The notes under the pieces: model-generated
The model's database searches: none
What the model saw: the letters and a program-made list of their open reading frames with translations, nothing else
What the model was told of the DNA's origin: nothing
Position numbers and translations under genes: made by a program
In this document: positions 59,567 to 64,000 of the stretch, piece by piece
Layout: every line of letters begins with the position of its first letter
Position numbering within the stretch: position 1 is the first letter of the stretch
Source of the DNA: Morganella psychrotolerans
GTDB taxonomy: Bacteria > Pseudomonadota > Gammaproteobacteria > Enterobacterales > Enterobacteriaceae
Direction of reading: 5' to 3'
NCBI RefSeq assembly: GCF_001676055.1
Contig: NZ_LZEX01000045.1
Span: 141,503-205,502, forward strand
DNA: 64,000 nt

Positions 59567-60258
59567 AGCTAAAGAATAACTCCTTGTGATTCATAGGTTT
59601 TATTGATGTGCATTATATCATTCTAAGAAATGGTTAAACGTTAAATACTGGTTTTCTTCCTATTTCATTGATATTTAATGTTTTTATTTTTTGTTATTTA
59701 CTTTGTAATCTTGCTGGTACTCACTTAGATTGGTGCTCCTGACCCAAATGAGAGAGCACAGTCCCAATCAACTTGCGCGTCATTGAATCCCAAAATCTGA
59801 TGACGCGTTTGATAGCTTATTGTTTTGCTGGAGTTGTGTTCGAGTTTTTCACGGCAATGGTAGGCAAGAGCGATAAAATCTCTCTACGTTTTCGGCATAC
59901 AGCGGCAACCTTCCAGGATAACTCCGTAGCTGCTCGTACCCCAGTGCACTGGTGAAACCACCGATGTCGGTCACTGTGGCAGCCACTGTGCCTATACCCA
60001 TCCCTGTAAATATTCTCGCTGAAGCTCGGTCATGGCCTTCAGTTGACGGACAATGTCATGAGGCTGTTGGGGTCTGTCCATCGAGCAAGGTACGGCACGA
60101 CTGGTATCCCTTTATCTCTTTCAATTGAAGAGAATAAATTCTCCTGTATCGATTTTCCCGCATAACTACCTGTATCATAAAAAAACATCTCATCTTATGT
60201 AATAATATTTTTCAAATTAAGACTAAATAATGAATATTCCTACGCAGCGAGAAAGCAG
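59567..60258. other. 692-base divergent spacer with a decayed coding remnant
   Basis: It separates the divergent Avs-like and Gabija-like genes and must hold both promoters; 59620-59700 and 60170-60235 are very AT-rich. Between about 59730 and 59890, the minus strand reads as a protein tail (ALAYHCREKLEHNSSK, QILGFNDAQVDWDCA, ending SFGSGAPI-stop near 59730) but is interrupted by TAG upstream. It looks like the end of a decayed gene, perhaps a transposase; I cannot name the family. Confidence 0.45.
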
Positions 60259-61986
60259 ATGGCAGTGATCCGGTATATCAGTATCGAAAACTTTAGATCA
60301 ATACGACAGGCAGACTGGTATCCAGACCCAGGTTTTAATTGTCTTATCGGCCCAGGCGATTCGGGAAAATCCACTTTTCTTGATGCCATTGATTTGGTGT
60401 TGGGGGCTAGACGTTCCAGCTCATTTAGCGATGCTGATTTCCATCTGATGAACACAGGTGATCCCATCTCTATCTGCGCCACTCTCGGCAAGCTTGATGA
60501 TGGCATACTCAATCTGGAGCATTATGGCCGGTTTCTTCGCGGGTTTGATCTTAACACTCGCGAAATTCATGACGAGCCTGAGCAAAATGATGAGATGGTC
60601 ATTACGCTGAAACTGATGGTTAGCGAAGATCTTGAACCTGACTGGTTTCTGTTTTCTGAACGGGCTGCGGAAGAGGGGATAGAGAAAAGACTTCAGTGGA
60701 AGCACAGAGAATGCCTTCATCCTACACGTCTAGGAACCGTCGCCCATCATCATCTGGCCTGGGGTAACCGCTCGGTGCTTCATAAACTTTCTGAAGAGAC
60801 CTTCAATGTCAGCTCAACCCTGGCGGAACTCTCTCGTCAGACCCGGCAAAACTTTGCTGCACAGGAGATGCCGCAGCTTGAGGGCATTCTGGGTGAGGTG
60901 CAGACCATCGCGAATGAGCTCGGTGTTCCACTCGGTGAATTAAAGGCGCTTCTCGATGTTAATGGTGTTTCACTGTCCAATAGTGCCATCAGCCTGCATA
61001 ACAGTGACAGCACGCCATTACGAATGTTGGGGACCGGATCATCCCGGCTGCTTGTTGCCGGCCTGCAAAAAGCGGTGGGTAACCCCGGGATAATACTGGT
61101 TGATGAGGCTGAATATGGGCTTGAGCCATACAGGATCAGTCGACTCCTGCATAAATTAGGCTCCCGTGACGCTGAGCCTGTGGCACAAGTCTTCATTACC
61201 ACGCACTCTCCCTACGTGCTTCGTGAGCTGAAGGCAACACAACTTTGTGTTATGCGTAAATCTGACGCTGGGTCTCTGGCCCCATCACATGCATTTCTGA
61301 CGTTAACTGGCGACGATCAGGAACAGGCCACGCTACGTGCCTGCGCCGAAGCTTTTTTCAGTAAAGCGGTCATTGTGGGGGAAGGGAGTACAGAGGTCGG
61401 GTTCATTCGTGGAATTGATCTTATCTGGCAGCGTAACAGACGCCCTGGATTTCAGGAACGGGGTGTTTTTGCCGTAGATGGCAGTGGGGGTGACAACTAT
61501 TTTAAGCGGGCCCGCGTCTTTACTCAACTGGGCTACAGAACCGCGTTACTTAAAGACTCTGATATTACGGAAGAGGCGCACAGGCAGCAGACTGAAGCCT
61601 GTCGCCGTAGTGGAGTCACTGTTTTCGAGTGGGGGGCGGAACTTTCAACAGAGGGGGCTCTCCTGAGATGGTGCCCGGTCGAAATGATACGCGATATTGT
61701 TATGCTTGCCGCTGAGCTTAATGGTGAAGAAAGAGTTGACCAAAATATTAAGAACTATTCTCAGAATGCTTATGGTTTTGAGAACTGTACCCATGCACCT
61801 GAAGATGGAATGAGAATTCCGGTGGCGAAAGCCGCAGGTAAATATGGCTGGTTTAAATCCATTGGAAAAGCTGAGGTCCTTGCTGAAAACATTATCGCAC
61901 CCCATATCCGCTCATTCGATGAGGCGTTCCGTGCCACGATAAGGGAATTGCGTAACTGGGCGGCTAATAATGGAGATCAGGGATGA
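60259..61986 (+). CDS. gajA: GajA-like OLD-family ATPase/TOPRIM nuclease (Gabija)
   Basis: A 575-residue class 2 OLD nuclease. The ABC-like AAA_15/21 ATPase domain has FRSIRQADW, Walker A GPGDSGKST (Lys37), signature LGTGSSRLLVAGL, Walker B IILVDEAEYGLEP (Asp282, Glu283) and ITTHSPYVL. The TOPRIM domain follows: IVGEGSTEVGFIRG (Glu375) and LLKDSDIT (Asp433, Asp435). GajA nicks or cuts DNA when cellular NTPs fall during phage infection and forms a complex with GajB. The following helicase, overlapping by ATGA, separates it from solitary OLD and from PARIS. It starts at ATG 60259. Confidence 0.9.
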   Translation: MAVIRYISIENFRSIRQADWYPDPGFNCLIGPGDSGKSTFLDAIDLVLGARRSSSFSDADFHLMNTGDPISICATLGKLDDGILNLEHYGRFLRGFDLNTREIHDEPEQNDEMVITLKLMVSEDLEPDWFLFSERAAEEGIEKRLQWKHRECLHPTRLGTVAHHHLAWGNRSVLHKLSEETFNVSSTLAELSRQTRQNFAAQEMPQLEGILGEVQTIANELGVPLGELKALLDVNGVSLSNSAISLHNSDSTPLRMLGTGSSRLLVAGLQKAVGNPGIILVDEAEYGLEPYRISRLLHKLGSRDAEPVAQVFITTHSPYVLRELKATQLCVMRKSDAGSLAPSHAFLTLTGDDQEQATLRACAEAFFSKAVIVGEGSTEVGFIRGIDLIWQRNRRPGFQERGVFAVDGSGGDNYFKRARVFTQLGYRTALLKDSDITEEAHRQQTEACRRSGVTVFEWGAELSTEGALLRWCPVEMIRDIVMLAAELNGEERVDQNIKNYSQNAYGFENCTHAPEDGMRIPVAKAAGKYGWFKSIGKAEVLAENIIAPHIRSFDEAFRATIRELRNWAANNGDQG

Positions 61987-63413
61987 GTATTGAGGCCGTG
62001 CTGAGTGCCCGCAGAGGTCTGGTTGTTGCCCCGGCCGGATGTGGGAAAACACATCTGATCACCGAAGTGCTCAGTGTTGCCCAGCATAAGCCTTATCTTG
62101 TGCTGACACACACCACTGCCGGGGTTACCGCGCTGAAGAAACGGCTTAAACGCTTCTCTGTCCCCTCACAGAACTATGTTGTGACCACCATTGACGGGTG
62201 GGCGCTAAGAATTGCAGGCAGTTTTCCTAGCCTGTGTCCGGTGGATGTTGGGCCGGAAGTACCTAACCGGTTCTACCCTTCGCTTCGGCGATCAGTGTTT
62301 GCGCTGCTCCGGGGGGGGAATATCAATGAAGCCGTCAGAGCTTCCTATTCACGTCTGCTGGTTGATGAATATCAGGACTGTAATGTTCTGCAACATGAGA
62401 TGACTGTTGCCTTATCTCATCTTCTGCCCACCGTCGTGTTTGGCGATCCCATGCAGTGTATATTCAGCTTCAGTGGCCCGATGCCTCACTGGAGAGATAC
62501 GGTTCAGGTGAGCTTCCCGCTTCTGACAACCTTAGATACCCCATGGCGCTGGAATAATGTGAATGCTCCTGCGCTGGGTGAATGGATCCTAGATGTAAGG
62601 GAAAAGCTGTTCAACGGTGAGAGTCTTGACCTAGCGTCCTGTCCTGATTTTGTCCGTTTCCATTCACTGACGCGCGATCAGAATGCAAACTTTGTACGCC
62701 AGCAACAGGAATATTACGCGCTGTTGCGGCAATATCCTGATGACTCACTTCTGGTGCTGGGTGATTCCCGCAGAGTCACGTCCAGACACCAGTTTGCTCA
62801 GCGCATAAATGGAATTGATGTGGTTGAACCCGTCGATCTGAGTGATGTGATGAGAATGGCGCAGGGGCTGGATGGCGAAGATACTGGCTCCGGTATGCTG
62901 GAAAGGCTACTGCGTATTGCGACTGAAATGATGACCAATGTGGAAGTTAACCTGACGTTACATCGCGTCAGTCGCATTATGGCGGGCAGAAACCGTACGG
63001 CTGCCTCCTTACTTGAAAATGCGCTGATTACGCTTATCAGAGAGCCTTCCAGGCAGAATACCCGCTCTGCACTACAGCATCTGGAGGAAAAAGAGGGAAC
63101 ACGTGTTTACCGCTCAGGTGCCTGTCAGGCTCTAAAGGATGCGCTAAGTTTGTCTGTCAGTTCCCCTGAGATGAGTATTTATGAGGCAGCCTCGGTGGTT
63201 CGGGAGCAGCGAAGGTACCAGGGAGACAGGCGAATTACTCGCAGGTCTATTGGCTCGACACTCCTTTTGAAAGGGCTGGAGTGTGATCATGCCCTAATAC
63301 TTGATGCTGGCAGCATGAGCGCAAGTAATTTATATGTTGCCCTTTCAAGAGGTGCTAAATCTGTTGTGCTGTTTTCGGGCAGCCGTGAATTCAGGTCCGA
63401 AGCTGTGAATTAA
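61983..63413 (+). CDS. gajB: GajB-like UvrD/Rep-family helicase (Gabija)
   Basis: A 476-residue SF1A helicase. Motif I VVAPAGCGKTH (Lys22), Ia LTHTTAGVTALKKRL, II LLVDEYQDC (Asp128), III VVFGDPMQCIFSF, IV-like LLVLGDSRR, V GSTLLLKGLECDHALIL and VI NLYVALSRGAKSVVLFS are all present, so it should be active. GajB binds the GajA tetramer and responds to DNA ends. Its ATG overlaps the gajA stop (ATGA), so the two are translationally coupled. Confidence 0.9.
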   Translation: MSIEAVLSARRGLVVAPAGCGKTHLITEVLSVAQHKPYLVLTHTTAGVTALKKRLKRFSVPSQNYVVTTIDGWALRIAGSFPSLCPVDVGPEVPNRFYPSLRRSVFALLRGGNINEAVRASYSRLLVDEYQDCNVLQHEMTVALSHLLPTVVFGDPMQCIFSFSGPMPHWRDTVQVSFPLLTTLDTPWRWNNVNAPALGEWILDVREKLFNGESLDLASCPDFVRFHSLTRDQNANFVRQQQEYYALLRQYPDDSLLVLGDSRRVTSRHQFAQRINGIDVVEPVDLSDVMRMAQGLDGEDTGSGMLERLLRIATEMMTNVEVNLTLHRVSRIMAGRNRTAASLLENALITLIREPSRQNTRSALQHLEEKEGTRVYRSGACQALKDALSLSVSSPEMSIYEAASVVREQRRYQGDRRITRRSIGSTLLLKGLECDHALILDAGSMSASNLYVALSRGAKSVVLFSGSREFRSEAVN

Positions 63414-63478
63414 TAAGCCTGGTGTAAAAACGTTTGTGATGTGTTCCGTGCTTCATATGATCATGAGAGGAGTCTGTT

Positions 63479-63619
63479 GTGAAGTATGAATGTTCGTTCG
63501 AACATACATGTGTGAGGAAGGATGACTGCTTTCTCGATATTGGACTACTTGGAGATATGCAGCCAACAATTATCAAAGGTACTGCAGTTATTGCATTTGT
63601 GGATGTCCACTTCCCCTAA
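63479..63619 (+). pseudogene. gene start truncated by an IS3-family element
   Basis: GTG 63479 has a strong AGAGGAG ribosome binding site 6 bases upstream and opens a 46-codon frame: VKYECSFEHTCVRKDDC..., PTIIKGTAVIAFV. Its last codons (DVHFP-stop) lie inside the probable IS left end (VHFP is encoded by GTCCACTTCCCC), so the native gene is interrupted at about 63604. I do not recognise the family. The remainder, if kept, would lie beyond the IS outside the window. Confidence 0.6.
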
Positions 63620-63670
63620 AATGAAACAACTATAATTAGATTTTCTGCCCTGAAAACAGCAGAGGTCATG

Positions 63671-63940
63671 ATGAAAAAAGCACGTTTTACCGAATCGCAG
63701 ATCGTCAGTATTTTAAAGCTGGCTGACTCTGGTATGAAGGTCGACGAAATCTGCCGTCAGAACGGGATCAGTAACGCCACATATTATAACTGGAAATCAA
63801 AATATGGCGGTATGGAAGCGGCTGATATTAAAAGGCTTAAAGAGCTTGAGGATGAAAATATCAGGCTTAAGCAGTTGTTTGCGGAAGTTAGTCTGGAAAA
63901 TCATGCTATGAAGGAGCTTTTCGCAAAAAAGGGCTGGTGA
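63671..63940 (+). CDS. IS3-family transposase OrfA
   Basis: 89 residues: the HTH_Tnp_1 domain (MKKARFTESQIVSILKLADSG, ICRQNGISNATYYNWKSKYGG) followed by a leucine-zipper (IKRLKELEDENIRLKQLFAEVSLENHAMKELF). ATG 63671 is better spaced from AGAGG than ATG 63668. An AAAAAAG slippery run (63925-63931) near its end is the classic place for -1 frameshifting into orfB. Confidence 0.93.
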   Translation: MKKARFTESQIVSILKLADSGMKVDEICRQNGISNATYYNWKSKYGGMEAADIKRLKELEDENIRLKQLFAEVSLENHAMKELFAKKGW

Positions 63941-64000
63941 TGACCGAGAAAAAGACCTGCGCTCAGGAATTAACTCAGGCAGGCTTATCGGTCATAACCG
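63940..64000 (+). CDS. IS3-family transposase OrfB, N-terminal end (partial)
   Basis: ATG 63940 shares a base with the orfA stop and opens MTEKKTCAQELTQAGLSVIT, cut by the window edge. The same frame can be entered from orfA by a -1 shift on AAAAAAG (…KKGLVMTEKK), giving the OrfAB fusion transposase. The DDE catalytic core lies outside the window. Confidence 0.8.
   Translation, partial: MTEKKTCAQELTQAGLSVIT

Larger units (their letters stand above)
63604..64000 (+). mobile_element. IS3-family insertion sequence, left part (runs off the window)
   Basis: orfA and the start of orfB of an IS3-family transposase are present in the usual order and overlap. The left terminal repeat is probably at TGTCCACTTCCCCTAAAATG (from about 63604); the exact end and target duplication cannot be fixed without the right end. 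Confidence 0.8.

Noticed and set aside
59773..59955. 60-codon plus-strand frame between the defence genes
   Set aside because: The more protein-like reading of this stretch is on the minus strand, and neither is complete.
60259..63413. PARIS or a solitary OLD nuclease instead of Gabija
   Set aside because: ATPase and TOPRIM are in one protein, and the partner overlapping by ATGA has all SF1A helicase motifs, which is the Gabija layout.

Overview
The window looks like chromosomal DNA of a Morganella-type member of the Morganellaceae (Enterobacterales). The basis is gene order and protein similarity recalled from Escherichia coli and Salmonella: isc operon end, pepB, yfhM-pbpC-ndk-rlmN-rodZ-ispG-hisS-yfgM-bamB-der, hemF/ypeA, yfeX, cysPTWAM, mdtG-lpxL and bssS/pyrC. 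The balanced base composition fits Morganella better than the AT-rich Proteus or Providencia. The genus is an inference; no 16S rRNA gene is present.

1-19.7 kb is a conserved housekeeping block: the end of fdx, iscX, pepB, a C-terminal-only sseB, the inner-membrane alpha-2-macroglobulin yfhM with its partner pbpC, ndk, rlmN, a small PilW-like TPR lipoprotein, rodZ, ispG, hisS, yfgM, bamB and der. 19.7-30.5 kb holds a protealysin-like protease, hemF, ypeA, a periplasmic OB-fold protein, yfeY, yfeX and the sulfate/thiosulfate uptake cluster cysPTWA-cysM. In that cluster cysA is broken into two overlapping reading frames. 30.5-43.6 kb is a looser accessory stretch: small regulators and transporters, a DUF5675 gene with a secreted partner, two AraC regulators, an orphan FecR-like protein, a POT peptide transporter, then mdtG and lpxL. 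Several copies of one imperfect palindromic repeat lie in its spacers. 43.8-51.2 kb is a complete tetrathionate respiration locus in the Salmonella order (ttrR-ttrS divergent from ttrB-ttrC-ttrA). It lies between lpxL and bssS-pyrC.

From about 54.29 kb to the right edge the window becomes a defence island. Its left edge carries a degenerate copy of a tRNA-Asn 3' end. Next come two overlapping minus-strand frames that together make one STAND NTPase of about 1,700 residues with an N-terminal PD-(D/E)XK nuclease, resembling the Avs antiviral family. The two frames are separated only by a run of nine A residues. A divergent Gabija-like pair follows: gajA, an OLD-family ATPase-TOPRIM nuclease, and gajB, a UvrD-like helicase, overlapping by ATGA. 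After that come the start of a gene cut by an insertion sequence and the left part of an IS3-family element that runs off the window. Just outside the island are a HigA-like antitoxin with only a 22-residue toxin remnant, and a solitary Eag-type (DUF1795) T6SS chaperone.

The items most worth a second look are the A9-split Avs-like gene beside Gabija, the split cysA, the tRNA-Asn-like boundary, and the DUF5675/secreted-protein pair. All three reading-frame lesions in the two broken genes are explained by one extra A in an A-run, so assembly error must be excluded before biology is inferred.
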